From Kangiella marina (GTDB lineage Bacteria; Pseudomonadota; Gammaproteobacteria; Enterobacterales; Kangiellaceae), in the NCBI RefSeq assembly GCF_039541235.1, contig NZ_BAABFV010000001.1, positions 682,001-746,000 of the forward strand: a stretch of DNA of 64,000 nucleotides. The letters run 5' to 3'. Below the pieces are notes generated by a model that saw only the letters and a list, made by a program, of their open reading frames with translations, did not search any database and had not been told where the DNA came from. Position numbers and translations under genes: made by a program. Shown piece after piece: positions 41,655-50,919 of this stretch (its first letter is position 1; each line of letters starts with the position of its first letter).

Positions 41655-43001
41655 CTATGCGTTATTCTCGTCGTGTTGAGCCATCAAACCTGTGCTCTGT
41701 TCTTCCAAGACATGAATAATGCTTTTACTTTTACCAGCTACAACAGCGTGCAAGAAGGTTAATGGAATTGCTGCTAACAGACCCCAAACAGTTGTTACCA
41801 ACGCCTGAGAAATACCGTCAGCCATTAATCGTGGGTCACCAGTACCATGTAATGTAATAGACTGGAATACCTCAATCATACCAACTACTGTACCTAGTAG
41901 ACCTAATAGAGGTCCCAGTGCAGCAATAACTTTGATTAGGTTAATACCACGCTCAATCTTAGGTGTTTCTTTCAACACAGCCTCATCAAGTTTCAACTCT
42001 AGGTTTTCAACATCTTCATCTTTATTCGCAAGATAAACTTTCATCACGCGACCAAGCGGGTTATTACCTGGAGTGCTTGATTTCTTCTGTGAAGCAACTT
42101 TCGGACCTGTAACCATGTATAGCGTAAATAGACGCTCTAATGCGATCAGAATACCGATAGCTAAAAGAATCATTACCGTCGAGCCAGCAAAGCCTTTAAA
42201 CTTCCATAAACGATCTGGAAGGCTCATTTTAAGCTTCTCTAACTGCAAGATACCGCCTTTAGTAGGGTCAATGTAAAGACCTGCGTAGCCAGACGTTGCT
42301 GACTCATACTCAGACGCTAAACCACGAACTTCTGCCGATGGCTGAACTTGCAATGTTTTGATTTGGCCTTTTTCGAAGAACAAATAATCTTTACCCGATA
42401 GCAAGTTGAAAGTACCGATACGCTCTACAGTTTGAGTTTCAGTACGACCTTCCTCATTCACAACATCAGCAGCAAAACTTGCTGTGTTACCTTGCTCAGA
42501 AAGCTCTTGAAGCATAAGTACGTAGAATCCACGTAGATCGTCCATTTTTGGAAGTTCTTCAGCTTCAATCAACTTATTAAGTAATGCGCTACGACCTGGG
42601 TATTGTGCACTCACAAGCGATGATGCGATATCACCAGAAAGGCTGTTCGCTGCTTGACGAACGACACCAAACAACTCACCCAAGTTACCTTGCTTAATAC
42701 GTAAATCTTCAGCAATTTGAGTCAATTGCTTTTCATTTTCGTCAAATGTAGCTTTTAAGCGCTCACTTTTAGCTTCTTCTGCGGCTAGCTTTGCTTTTGC
42801 ATCAGCTAAAAGGTCAGCTTGACGATTTTTTTGGCGTTGGAACGTTTGAACACGCTGGTTGTTCACCTGCTCTTGGATACGCTCTTTATCTCTTACTTTC
42901 TTAAGTAGGTCAGAGTGCGACAAACTTTCAGCAGCATTTGATACCGCTGAAACACTGAACGCGAAGACGCCAGCTAGTGTTAATGCTAAAACGTTTCTCA
43001 T
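41655..43001 (-). CDS. Long ExbB/TolQ-like protein with periplasmic coiled-coil domain (TtpC-type)
   Basis: A 448-residue protein with a signal peptide (MRNVLALTLAGVFAFSVSAVSNAA). A charged coiled coil follows at residues 30-110 (KNRQADLLADAKAKLAAEEAKSERLKATF), then a periplasmic domain. The C-terminal ExbB domain (residues 265-440) has LIKVIAALGPLLGLLGTVVGMIEVFQSI and GISQALVTTVWGLLAAIPLTFLHA. The organisation matches TtpC of Vibrio, which is required for TonB2 function and is thought to help span the periplasm. Its ATG overlaps the DUF3450 stop (ATGA). Confidence 0.9.
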   Translation of the reverse strand: MRNVLALTLAGVFAFSVSAVSNAAESLSHSDLLKKVRDKERIQEQVNNQRVQTFQRQKNRQADLLADAKAKLAAEEAKSERLKATFDENEKQLTQIAEDLRIKQGNLGELFGVVRQAANSLSGDIASSLVSAQYPGRSALLNKLIEAEELPKMDDLRGFYVLMLQELSEQGNTASFAADVVNEEGRTETQTVERIGTFNLLSGKDYLFFEKGQIKTLQVQPSAEVRGLASEYESATSGYAGLYIDPTKGGILQLEKLKMSLPDRLWKFKGFAGSTVMILLAIGILIALERLFTLYMVTGPKVASQKKSSTPGNNPLGRVMKVYLANKDEDVENLELKLDEAVLKETPKIERGINLIKVIAALGPLLGLLGTVVGMIEVFQSITLHGTGDPRLMADGISQALVTTVWGLLAAIPLTFLHAVVAGKSKSIIHVLEEQSTGLMAQHDENNA

Positions 43002-43774
43002 TGTGCTGCCTCCGTAACTGGGACTGGTACTTTAAATAGTTCTTGAGTTGCGACACCTTTAGCCATGTTAATAGCGTTGCTCACAGAATCTAGATACTCT
43101 TCTGGAAGCGCTGCCCACTGACCTGATGTTTTGTCCCAATACGCACCATTTTTACCGTTTACAGTTAGGTAGACATAAGACAAACGACCAACACGTAAGA
43201 AGTCTACGTTTAGCTCTTCACCATCTTTATCAATTGTCCCAGAGCTTGCTGATACGGCGTTACCGTACTGCATTTCAATTTGATAAGCTTCTAGGATTTT
43301 ACGATACTTCTCTGAAACCGTAACATCAGCAGTGTCCATCAAAGCATATAGGTTTTGTACACGCTCTTGACGCTGCTTGATGTTGAATGGAATATCCAAT
43401 TGAACATATTCATCAAGGGTTTTGATCATTTCGTCCATAAGAGGAAGAACACCCTTCTCAGTTTCGTCAATGGTTTCCATCTCTTTGCTGCTCTCAGCAA
43501 TCTGTTTATCCTGAGATGCAATTTGTCTTTCAAGTTGAGTGTTGTAGATACGCAAGCTGTCAACTTGTTGTAAAGTGTTTCTGTATTCTAATGCCAAGTC
43601 AGTGGTTTGCTCTGCTAGGCGATCTACAGATACTTGTGCGCTTGCTGCTTTGTTATCAATTCGCTTCTCTACTGTCATAGAAGAACCGAACTCGCCAGCC
43701 GCCATCGAGCTGCCCATCACAGCAGAGGCAAGAATGGCAACAGCCGTTTTCTTAAAAAGTACTTGTTTTTTCAT
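42998..43774 (-). CDS. DUF3450 periplasmic coiled-coil protein of the TonB2 operon
   Basis: A 258-residue protein with a signal peptide (MKKQVLFKKTAVAILASAVMGSSMAAG). A long coiled coil (SAQVSVDRLAEQTTDLALEYRNTLQQVDSL...) precedes the DUF3450 core (VLPLMDEMIKTLDEYVQLDIPFNIKQRQERVQNLYALMD and SGQWAALPEEYLDSVSNAINMAKG). DUF3450 genes accompany TtpC/ExbB2/ExbD2/TonB2 operons; the role is unknown. The ATG at 43774 is chosen because it gives a proper signal peptide; a longer frame reaches 43852. Confidence 0.88.
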   Translation of the reverse strand: MKKQVLFKKTAVAILASAVMGSSMAAGEFGSSMTVEKRIDNKAASAQVSVDRLAEQTTDLALEYRNTLQQVDSLRIYNTQLERQIASQDKQIAESSKEMETIDETEKGVLPLMDEMIKTLDEYVQLDIPFNIKQRQERVQNLYALMDTADVTVSEKYRKILEAYQIEMQYGNAVSASSGTIDKDGEELNVDFLRVGRLSYVYLTVNGKNGAYWDKTSGQWAALPEEYLDSVSNAINMAKGVATQELFKVPVPVTEAAQ

Positions 43775-44074
43775 AAACTTACCCAAATTTCTGTTCAGAA
43801 ATCGTTTCATTAAAAAGTCGATGCTAAAGAAACTTAGTAGGTTCGAGACCAAAAATCAAGGAATTAAAGGTCCGAACTGTTAAAAGGGTCTCTTTCAGCT
43901 AAACTTTAACCAATTGGTGTTTCTCTGGTGAAAGAAATCAACTATAAAGGAGAAGGACTGTAACGGTCAACAAAACATTACAGTTAATTTACATTTAGAA
44001 ATAGTTTCAGATAACTTTTATTTATCGCTTGATGCGGCAGTGACATTAGTCATAATTATTCCAATTATTAGTCA
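43775..44074 (-). promoter_or_regulatory. Promoter and leader region of the TonB2-type operon
   Basis: A 300-bp region without a gene. On the minus strand -35 TTGACC (43965-43970) and -10 TATAGT (43941-43946) are 18 bp apart, a strong sigma70 match, giving a start near 43934 and a leader of about 160 nt. ATTTCTG-tt-CAGAAAT (43787-43802), a 16-bp dyad, lies just before the DUF3450 start codon. No convincing Fur box was seen. Confidence 0.6.
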
Positions 44075-45223
44075 CTAAAAATTGATACTTCCACTGAGCT
44101 TTATGTATTTTGGTGTCTCGAAAGTATAAGGGGCAAGACCATTGTTATCGAACGATTGTTGGTGTTCGCCGACAGACTCTGTTCCGAGCAGATTAACCAA
44201 ATCAATCCGTATGACTAGACCAATATCCTGCCAGCGACCTTGGTATTTCACACCAATGTCTAGGGTCGTACTATCAAAATCTAAACGGTCAGTTTCTTCG
44301 CTGATAAGCGATACAATTTGCGGCGAACTTTCTTGGTAACTTTTGTGGCTCAGTCTCGTATCCATTGACCATTCAGAAGAGAAGTCAATTTGACTAAATA
44401 ATGAAATACCAGTTTCTTTAAGCTCGCTGGCAAAAGACTCCAGATCATTAAACTGATATGGTTGCCAGTCAAACGAAGTGCTGCTTTGATAAAGACTACT
44501 GCCTACAGAAATGTAATCACTCACCTGTCGGGTTAAGCGAATTTCGATTCCATCCAGTGCTTTGTTATAGCCAGGAGTGGCTCCTAAGTCAGACATTAAA
44601 TTAACCGCTTCGGGTAAACCATCCTTATTTAGATCAAACCAATATTGCTGGCTCACTGGCGAGCTGTTGCTGAAGCCGATTGTTGAGCTGTCTACATCCA
44701 GCCTTTCTAACTCAGACTTAGTATAACTAATACTTACTGCCCAGTTATCGTTTACATTTTGTTCAAAGCCTAAAGCAATGTCAGAGCCTTCCGCACCTGC
44801 TTGATTATAATCTAAGAACTCATCAACTTTGATCGATACGGGAACGCGTTTATTTCCATAGTTGATGTAGAAGGTCGAGTTATCACCCTCAGGAGTGTAA
44901 CTTGCATTTAAGTGATACTGCTCTTCCGAAAAAAGTGACTCTGGCGACTGATTGAGATCCAACGAAAACTTCCAAAGACCTTCATTACCATCTTCAAGGC
45001 CGATCGACAGTTCGTTGTTACTGTTAAACGCAGCATCATTGAAACGTTCAGAATACAGAGGAATCACTTTTGAAGATAAAGGTGAATTTGACTCGCCAGC
45101 CCCGCCGTCAAAAAAATAGGGAGTCCAACTGTCGGACGCAGAAACATCTTGAGCCGTAGCAATGCCCGATAGCGACATTAGAACTAATGCAGTAACTACT
45201 TTTACTTGGCTGGTCAATTTCAT
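44075..45223 (-). CDS. Hypothetical outer membrane beta-barrel protein
   Basis: About 382 residues with a signal peptide (MKLTSQVKVVTALVLMSLSGIATAQ). The mature part has alternating amphipathic strands (DLNASYTPEG-like, STFYINYGNKRVPVSIKV, NWAVSISYTKSELERLDV, GIEIRLTRQVSDYISVGSSLYQSST, TTLDIGVKYQGRWQDIGLVIRIDLVNLL). It ends in Phe (YIKLSGSINF), as expected of an outer membrane barrel. No TonB plug or TonB box is evident. The segment YWFDLNKDGLPEAVN resembles a calcium-binding DxNxDG loop. It lies upstream of the TonB2 operon on the same strand but has its own intergenic region. Family not recognised; a GTG 9 nt upstream is an alternative start. Confidence 0.7.
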   Translation of the reverse strand: MKLTSQVKVVTALVLMSLSGIATAQDVSASDSWTPYFFDGGAGESNSPLSSKVIPLYSERFNDAAFNSNNELSIGLEDGNEGLWKFSLDLNQSPESLFSEEQYHLNASYTPEGDNSTFYINYGNKRVPVSIKVDEFLDYNQAGAEGSDIALGFEQNVNDNWAVSISYTKSELERLDVDSSTIGFSNSSPVSQQYWFDLNKDGLPEAVNLMSDLGATPGYNKALDGIEIRLTRQVSDYISVGSSLYQSSTSFDWQPYQFNDLESFASELKETGISLFSQIDFSSEWSMDTRLSHKSYQESSPQIVSLISEETDRLDFDSTTLDIGVKYQGRWQDIGLVIRIDLVNLLGTESVGEHQQSFDNNGLAPYTFETPKYIKLSGSINF

Positions 45224-45516
45224 TGTTGTCACTCAAGTCACTAGGCTTTGCCAGTGCTACTTTTATATTTTGGGCCAACTTGGCTTTTTTATGGTGTTTG
45301 TTAACGTCTTATTGATGTCACGCTGGCTTCTTAAACGAAGACATGAAACACCTAGAAGTAAACAATCATCGTTATTAAAGTATAGCAGTTTCCCCTGTCC
45401 TTTCAACTTGTTACGGGCTAAAGTTGGCGCTTGTTCACAGCTTGTTACAACTCGTCGATACTTGCTGAGATAGGACTTAGACAAAGCAACTCTAGGCACT
45501 AGGCAATAAGCTTGTT

Positions 45517-47229
45517 ATGATTAAGAAATCTAACGAAAACAATGACCTGATGATAAATAGCAGTCTGTACAGAGACCTCTCTCGCCGAGCGCGGCTATTA
45601 ATTTCGCTGGCCGCTTTAGCCTGTTGCTCCTGCGCTCCTAGTGATAATGAGAAGGCTGATGACGCAAAAGACCTCCTCGTCTATTGCTCCGAAGGAAGTC
45701 CTGATGGCTTTAACCCACAGCTCGTCACTTCCGGGACCTCTTACGATGCAACTGCAAATATCATTTATAATCAGTTGGTTACCTACAAACCTGGCACTAC
45801 TGAAATCGCTCCCTCTTTAGCAAAGTCCTGGCACATCAGTGATGATGGTTTGCGTTATACCTTTAATTTAAGGGACGACATTACCTTTCATGGCAGCCAA
45901 ATTTTCACTCCAAGTCGCTCAATGAATGCCGACGATGTTATCTTCAGCTTTAACCGGCAACGCCTAAGCAGTCACCCTTACCACGGTATTTCAGGCGGGC
46001 GCTACCCATACTTTACGGCACAAAGTATGGGTCAACTAATAAAAGATATCCGCAAGACCGGTGAGCACCAAGTTGAGTTCATCCTTACCCGCCCTGAGAG
46101 TCCATTTCTGTCAATCTTGGCAACGCCTTTCGCATCCATCTTATCGGCCGAATATGCACAGCAATTAAATCGACTTCACCGTCCAGAGTGGATTGACAGT
46201 AAACCTATTGGCACAGGTCCTTTCCGCTTTGAGCGCTACGAACCTGACGCTTATATTCGCTATAAGCGTTTTGATAACTACTTTAACCAGAGCAAGCGGG
46301 TGAAGAACTTAGTCTTTGCCATCACTCCCGATGCTGCTATGCGGTTTGCACGTTTCAGTGCTGGCGAGTGTGATGTCATGAGTTACCCGCTCCCCGTCCA
46401 TTTGAGAGTCGCTCAGAAAAATGACCTTAAAGTAGTACAAACTCCTGGCCTCAATGTGGCTTACTGGGCTTTCAATACGGAAAAACCACCGTTTCACGAC
46501 GCAAAAGTGAGACGCGCTTTAACCATGGCTATCGATCGTGAAGCGATCCTTCAAACCGTTTACGACCGCCAAGCGACCCTAGCGACCAACCCCATACCTC
46601 CATCATCATGGGCTTACAATAAAAATATCCAAAAAGTGACTTATAGTAAGCGCAGAGCGACTGAACTCTTGGCTGAAGCAGGTTATGCCAATGGCTTTTC
46701 CATTGATATCTGGGCCATGCCAATCCAGCGAGCATACAACCCTAATGCCCGTAAAATGGCTGAAATGATTCAGCAAGATTTGGCGGATATTAACGTTGAC
46801 GCTCGAATCATCACTTATGAATGGGGTACTTTTTTATCACGCCTCGCTCAAGGACTTCATCATAGTGTGCTACTGGGCTGGAATGCAGATAATGCCGATC
46901 CAAATAATTTTTTCAGCCCGTTACTCAGCTGTAACTCTGCCATTAGTGGCAACAACTACGCCAAGTGGTGCAATAACCAATTCGATGACCTTATCTTAAA
47001 AGGACGAACATCCGCCGCGCAGAGCGATCGAACCGAGTATTACCTAAAAGCGCAAGAAGTGTTTAAGCGCGAAGCACCGTGGCTCACCATTGCTCACGCC
47101 AACAACAGCGTATTAATCCAACCTGAAATTAGTGGCTTAACCGTTTCCCCGATTGGTAACATTAACTTCGAAGGGGTCACGATTCATGAAGGAAAATCGA
47201 AGCCGGCTGAGACAAAGGAGCGCCAATAA
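45517..47229 (+). CDS. sapA: Peptide/polyamine ABC transporter substrate-binding protein SapA
   Basis: A 570-residue family 5 solute-binding protein (SBP_bac_5/DppA-like). The N-terminal hydrophobic segment ends in a Cys-rich LAALACCSC, suggesting a lipoprotein although the lipobox is imperfect. Family motifs include GFNPQLVTSGTSYDATANIIYNQLV, IAPSLAKSWHISDDGLRYTFNLRDDITFH and PHHGISGGRYPYF-like. It is followed immediately by sapB, sapC, sapD and sapF. Sap systems were described in resistance to antimicrobial peptides, and SapBCDF in E. coli as putrescine export. The ATG has no strong ribosome site; an internal ATG at 45550 is an alternative. Confidence 0.9.
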   Translation: MIKKSNENNDLMINSSLYRDLSRRARLLISLAALACCSCAPSDNEKADDAKDLLVYCSEGSPDGFNPQLVTSGTSYDATANIIYNQLVTYKPGTTEIAPSLAKSWHISDDGLRYTFNLRDDITFHGSQIFTPSRSMNADDVIFSFNRQRLSSHPYHGISGGRYPYFTAQSMGQLIKDIRKTGEHQVEFILTRPESPFLSILATPFASILSAEYAQQLNRLHRPEWIDSKPIGTGPFRFERYEPDAYIRYKRFDNYFNQSKRVKNLVFAITPDAAMRFARFSAGECDVMSYPLPVHLRVAQKNDLKVVQTPGLNVAYWAFNTEKPPFHDAKVRRALTMAIDREAILQTVYDRQATLATNPIPPSSWAYNKNIQKVTYSKRRATELLAEAGYANGFSIDIWAMPIQRAYNPNARKMAEMIQQDLADINVDARIITYEWGTFLSRLAQGLHHSVLLGWNADNADPNNFFSPLLSCNSAISGNNYAKWCNNQFDDLILKGRTSAAQSDRTEYYLKAQEVFKREAPWLTIAHANNSVLIQPEISGLTVSPIGNINFEGVTIHEGKSKPAETKERQ

Positions 47230-48189
47230 ATGTTTGCTACTTTGCTTAAACAAATCGGCACACTAATTATCAGTCTTTTGGGACTGACGGTTCTAACCTT
47301 TATTCTCAGTTTACAGTCAGACACACCGGTCCACACGTATCAAAGCAACAGCGTCTTTATCCAGTATTTTGAATATTTACAATTTTTACTGGATGGCAAC
47401 TGGGGCACATCAAGCATTCATAAGCGCAGCGTGCTTAAAGATTTTTTACAGCACTTCCCTGCTACCATTGAACTGATTTTACTGGCCATGGTGTTAGCGG
47501 TAACGGCTGGGCTCGGGCTGGGAATTGTCGCCTCAACACGTCGTGGTGGCTGGCTTGATAATACTTTAATGACGTCATCACTGATTGGCTACTCCATGCC
47601 AATTTTTTGGTGGGGCATGCTATTGGTATTGCTCTTTTCTTTGACCCTTGGTTGGACTCCGGTCGCAGGACGTATCGACTTTGCCTACGATATTGAACCC
47701 TATACCCGTTTTATGCTGATTGACACCCTGCTTCACCACAATCAGTACGGCTTCAGTGCCTTCTTAAATGCGTTACATCACTTGGTATTACCTGCCATCA
47801 CACTGAGTACCATTCCGATGGCGATTGTTGCTCGGATGACGCGTTCTTCGCTGCTGGCGGTGTTGAAGTCTGAATATATCCGTACGGCGCGCTCTAAAGG
47901 AATCAGCAACCAACGAATCATTTGGGTGCATGCCCTTCGTAACGCCCTACAGCCCATTTTGACCATTAGCGGTGTACAAATCAGCATCATCATGTCCGGC
48001 GTTATTATTACCGAGTACATTTTTGCCTGGCCCGGTATCGGCAAATGGCTACTCGAAGCAGTGTCTCGCCGTGACTTCGCCAGTATTCAAGGCGGGGTCT
48101 TGGCCTTGTCGATTATTGTGATCGCCTTTAACTTGGCATTGGACTTTATCAGTATTTACCTCAACCCACGCCTCAGGAGACCATCATGA
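47230..48189 (+). CDS. sapB: ABC transporter permease SapB
   Basis: A 319-residue DppB/OppB-type permease with about six TM segments. The inner-membrane-component EAA loop is ARMTRSSLLAVLKSEYIRTARSKGISNQRIIWVHALRNALQPILT, the contact point with the ATPases. The N-terminal segment LISLLGLTVLTFILSL and the DGNWGTSS motif are typical of SapB/DppB. Its ATG directly follows the sapA stop, and it overlaps sapC by 4 nt (ATGA). Confidence 0.93.
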   Translation: MFATLLKQIGTLIISLLGLTVLTFILSLQSDTPVHTYQSNSVFIQYFEYLQFLLDGNWGTSSIHKRSVLKDFLQHFPATIELILLAMVLAVTAGLGLGIVASTRRGGWLDNTLMTSSLIGYSMPIFWWGMLLVLLFSLTLGWTPVAGRIDFAYDIEPYTRFMLIDTLLHHNQYGFSAFLNALHHLVLPAITLSTIPMAIVARMTRSSLLAVLKSEYIRTARSKGISNQRIIWVHALRNALQPILTISGVQISIIMSGVIITEYIFAWPGIGKWLLEAVSRRDFASIQGGVLALSIIVIAFNLALDFISIYLNPRLRRPS

Positions 48190-49061
48190 TAAAGCGGATG
48201 GTCAGCGCTAACCAAAAAGCGGCTTGGGTTATTTTCCGTGAAAATAAAGGTGCCATGATTGGCCTCTTAGTGCTCTGCTTAATATTGCTGATGGCGCTCA
48301 TAGGCCCGTGGGTTGCACCACATGATCCAGCGCATCAGTTCAGCAATAAAGTGTTGATCCCACCCATCTGGGATTCGGCCGGTGACTTTAAGTACTTCTT
48401 CGGCACCGATGATCTGGGCCGTGACATGCTATCGAGGCTGCTTTACGGCGCCCGCCTATCGTTGCAGCTTACCTTGGTCGTTGTTTTGATCGCGGCCTTG
48501 ACTGGGGTTGTGATGGGCGCTGCAGCAGCATTTTTAAACCCAACGTTACGCTCACTATTAATGCGTATCATGGATTTATTATTATCTTTCCCGTCATTAT
48601 TACTGGCTATCGCCATCGTGGCAATCATAGGCCCCGGACTCCCCAATGCGGTTTACGCCGTGATTATTGTTTTAGTGCCTCAATTTGTGCGCATCACCCA
48701 GTCCTCCATTACCGAAGAGCTGAACAAAGATTACGTCATGGCGGCCAAACTGGATGGTGCTAAGCGGCTACGATTGTTAACTCACCATGTTTGGCCAAAC
48801 ATCGTACCAGCATTAATTGTGCAACTGACATTTAGCTTTTCCACCGCGCTTTTGGACATTGCAGCGCTCGGCTTTTTAGGGCTAGGCGCACAGCCACCTA
48901 TGGCCGAATGGGGAACCATGCTTTCTGAATCACGCGCTTTTATTCAGTTTGCACCCTGGACCATGACTCTACCGGGTTTAGCCATCTTTTTAACCGTTCT
49001 TTCTATTAACCTTGTGGGCGATGGCGTACGTGACGCACTTGACCCGCGCTTGAACCGTTAG
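48186..49061 (+). CDS. sapC: ABC transporter permease SapC
   Basis: A 291-residue DppC-type permease. It opens with the N-terminal region AAWVIFRENKGAMIGLLVLCLILLMALIGPWVAPHDPAHQF typical of OppC_N. The motif FFGTDDLGRDMLSRLLYGARLSL follows, and the EAA loop is RITQSSITEELNKDYVMAAKLDGAKRLRLLTHHVWPNIVPALIV. It partners SapB in the inner membrane. It overlaps sapB by 4 nt and is followed after 9 nt by sapD. Confidence 0.94.
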   Translation: MIKRMVSANQKAAWVIFRENKGAMIGLLVLCLILLMALIGPWVAPHDPAHQFSNKVLIPPIWDSAGDFKYFFGTDDLGRDMLSRLLYGARLSLQLTLVVVLIAALTGVVMGAAAAFLNPTLRSLLMRIMDLLLSFPSLLLAIAIVAIIGPGLPNAVYAVIIVLVPQFVRITQSSITEELNKDYVMAAKLDGAKRLRLLTHHVWPNIVPALIVQLTFSFSTALLDIAALGFLGLGAQPPMAEWGTMLSESRAFIQFAPWTMTLPGLAIFLTVLSINLVGDGVRDALDPRLNR

Positions 49062-49070
49062 GTTAACCAT

Positions 49071-50048
49071 ATGGGCTTATTGCAAGTAGAAAATTTGAGC
49101 GTCGACTTCAAGACTGATAGCGGTATTATTCCCGCTGTCGACAGCGCAAAAATTTCGATTAACTCAGGTCAGGTTCAAGGCGTCATTGGCGAATCAGGAT
49201 CGGGAAAAAGTGTCATGGCTTTAGCCATCGCAGGACTGCTTTCTCCTGCCGCGACAATGCGCGCCGATCTCTTTAACCTTGATGGTCACGATCTAACTCG
49301 AATGAGTCCGACTGAGCGGCAAAAGCTCATTAGTAGTAATATTTCTATCATTTTCCAAGAGCCGACTTCAAGCCTGAACCCCTCCTTGACTATCGGTTAC
49401 CAGCTTGATGAAACCATCCGCTTTCATGCTGGCGGCACGCGCAAGCAACGCTATGACAAAGCTCAAGAGCTTTTAGCTCAAGTCGGAATTATTGATGGTA
49501 AAAGACGCTTTAAAGAATACCCGCATCAGCTATCCGGTGGATTGAACCAACGCGTCATGATTGCCATGGCCTTAGCCTGTGAGCCTAAACTGTTAATTGC
49601 GGATGAGCCCACCACAGCTTTAGACGTTACGGTTCAGTCGCAAATCTTGGACTTGCTGCTACGCCTTAACGAAGAACACAACATGGCATTGATGCTGATT
49701 ACCCATGACTTCTCCATTCTGTCTGAAACGACCGATAAAGTTTATGTCATGTACGGCGGTCAAATTGTCGAGTCCGGTCGGACTTATAATCTTTTGAGCC
49801 AACCTTATCATCCCTATACTAAGTCATTGCTAGATAGCGTCCCACATTACGGGATGCACTATAAGAAAGGACGGCGTTTATTTAACCTGAAAGGAAGCAC
49901 TCCATCTCTGGATCATCTACCGGTGGGTTGTTACTTGGGTCCACGCTGCCCTTATGCCAACAAGCAGTGCGTACAGGCTCCAGTTCTTCGCTCCATTAAA
50001 GGACGCAAAGTTCGTTGCCACTTCCCTCTACTGGAGGAGAATGATTAA
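49071..50048 (+). CDS. sapD: ABC transporter ATP-binding protein SapD
   Basis: A 325-residue ATPase with Walker [14 protein letters not shown], signature [14 protein letters not shown], Walker [13 protein letters not shown] and switch His in LITHDFS. The C-terminal oligopeptide-ABC extension has the Cys cluster [14 protein letters not shown], as in DppD/OppD-type proteins that can carry an iron-sulfur cluster. SapD of E. coli also influences Trk potassium uptake. It is followed 2 nt later by sapF. Confidence 0.93.
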   Translation: MGLLQVENLSVDFKTDSGIIPAVDSAKISINSGQVQGVIGESGSGKSVMALAIAGLLSPAATMRADLFNLDGHDLTRMSPTERQKLISSNISIIFQEPTSSLNPSLTIGYQLDETIRFHAGGTRKQRYDKAQELLAQVGIIDGKRRFKEYPHQLSGGLNQRVMIAMALACEPKLLIADEPTTALDVTVQSQILDLLLRLNEEHNMALMLITHDFSILSETTDKVYVMYGGQIVESGRTYNLLSQPYHPYTKSLLDSVPHYGMHYKKGRRLFNLKGSTPSLDHLPVGCYLGPRCPYANKQCVQAPVLRSIKGRKVRCHFPLLEEND

Positions 50049-50050
50049 TT

Positions 50051-50839
50051 ATGCCTAACCTTTTCAGCGCCAAAGATATTCGTAAGAGCTATCGAGTCTC
50101 CAATAACCCCTTACGCCAAGGGCAGCTTGAGGTTTTGCATGGTGTCGACTTTAGCCTGAATGCAGGGCAGACCCTTGCCGTTGTTGGCGAGTCTGGTTCT
50201 GGTAAGTCTACCTTAGCGCGCATTCTGGTCGGCGCTGATCGGCCTGATAGCGGTGAACTATTCTTTGAGGGAAAAGACATTCTCAAACGTAAGCATAAGT
50301 TTGAATGGTATAAGAATATTCGAATGATTTTTCAAGATGCTTCAGCTTCACTGAACCCCCGCGCAACAATCAGGCAAAGTATGGAGGAACCGCTGCATAA
50401 TGGTACCCAGTACACAGCCAGCCAGAGGCGAGATAGAATTATTGAAGTGCTTGAGATGGTCGGTTTACGGCCGGAATATGCCGAACGTTACCCTCATACT
50501 TTCTCAGGCGGCCAACGTCAGCGTATCGCCATTGCTCGTGCTTTGTTACTGCGCCCTAAGGTCATTGTCGCCGACGAGCCAGTTTCGGCTCTAGACGTTT
50601 CAGTACAAGCCCAAATTATTAATTTACTGCTCGATCTACAAGATCAGCTCGATCTCGCCTACGTCTTCATTTCTCATGACTTAGGGTTAGTGCAGCACTT
50701 TAGCAATAAAGTCTTGGTTTTGAATAATGGCACTCAGGTAGAATACGGACGTGTGACTGATGTATTCAGTCAGCCAAAATCTCAGTACACACTGGAATTA
50801 CTCAATGCTTCAGCAGGTTATAAAAAGTCTGTCACTTGA
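50051..50839 (+). CDS. sapF: ABC transporter ATP-binding protein SapF
   Basis: A 262-residue ATPase with Walker [15 protein letters not shown], signature FSGGQRQRIAIARAL, Walker B VIVADEPVSALD and switch His in FISHDLGLV. It lacks the long C-terminal Cys extension of SapD, as expected of the F subunit. It is the last gene of the sap operon; a bidirectional terminator follows after about 40 nt. Confidence 0.93.
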   Translation: MPNLFSAKDIRKSYRVSNNPLRQGQLEVLHGVDFSLNAGQTLAVVGESGSGKSTLARILVGADRPDSGELFFEGKDILKRKHKFEWYKNIRMIFQDASASLNPRATIRQSMEEPLHNGTQYTASQRRDRIIEVLEMVGLRPEYAERYPHTFSGGQRQRIAIARALLLRPKVIVADEPVSALDVSVQAQIINLLLDLQDQLDLAYVFISHDLGLVQHFSNKVLVLNNGTQVEYGRVTDVFSQPKSQYTLELLNASAGYKKSVT

Positions 50840-50875
50840 TTAAGGTAAGTCTTTACCGAATAAATTAGCCGTCAT

Positions 50876-50907
50876 AAAAAAAGCCACTCAAAAGAGTGGC
50901 TTTTTTG
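50876..50907. terminator. Bidirectional terminator between sapF and ppiD
   Basis: AGCCACTC-aaaa-GAGTGGCT (50882-50889/50894-50901) with A-tract before and T-tract after, ending both converging units. Confidence 0.92.
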
Positions 50908-50919
50908 TCCAGCAATAAA

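Noticed and set aside
45162..45473. Plus-strand gene between the barrel gene and sapA
   Set aside because: It overlaps the start of the barrel gene antisense, has no ribosome site and no recognisable sequence.
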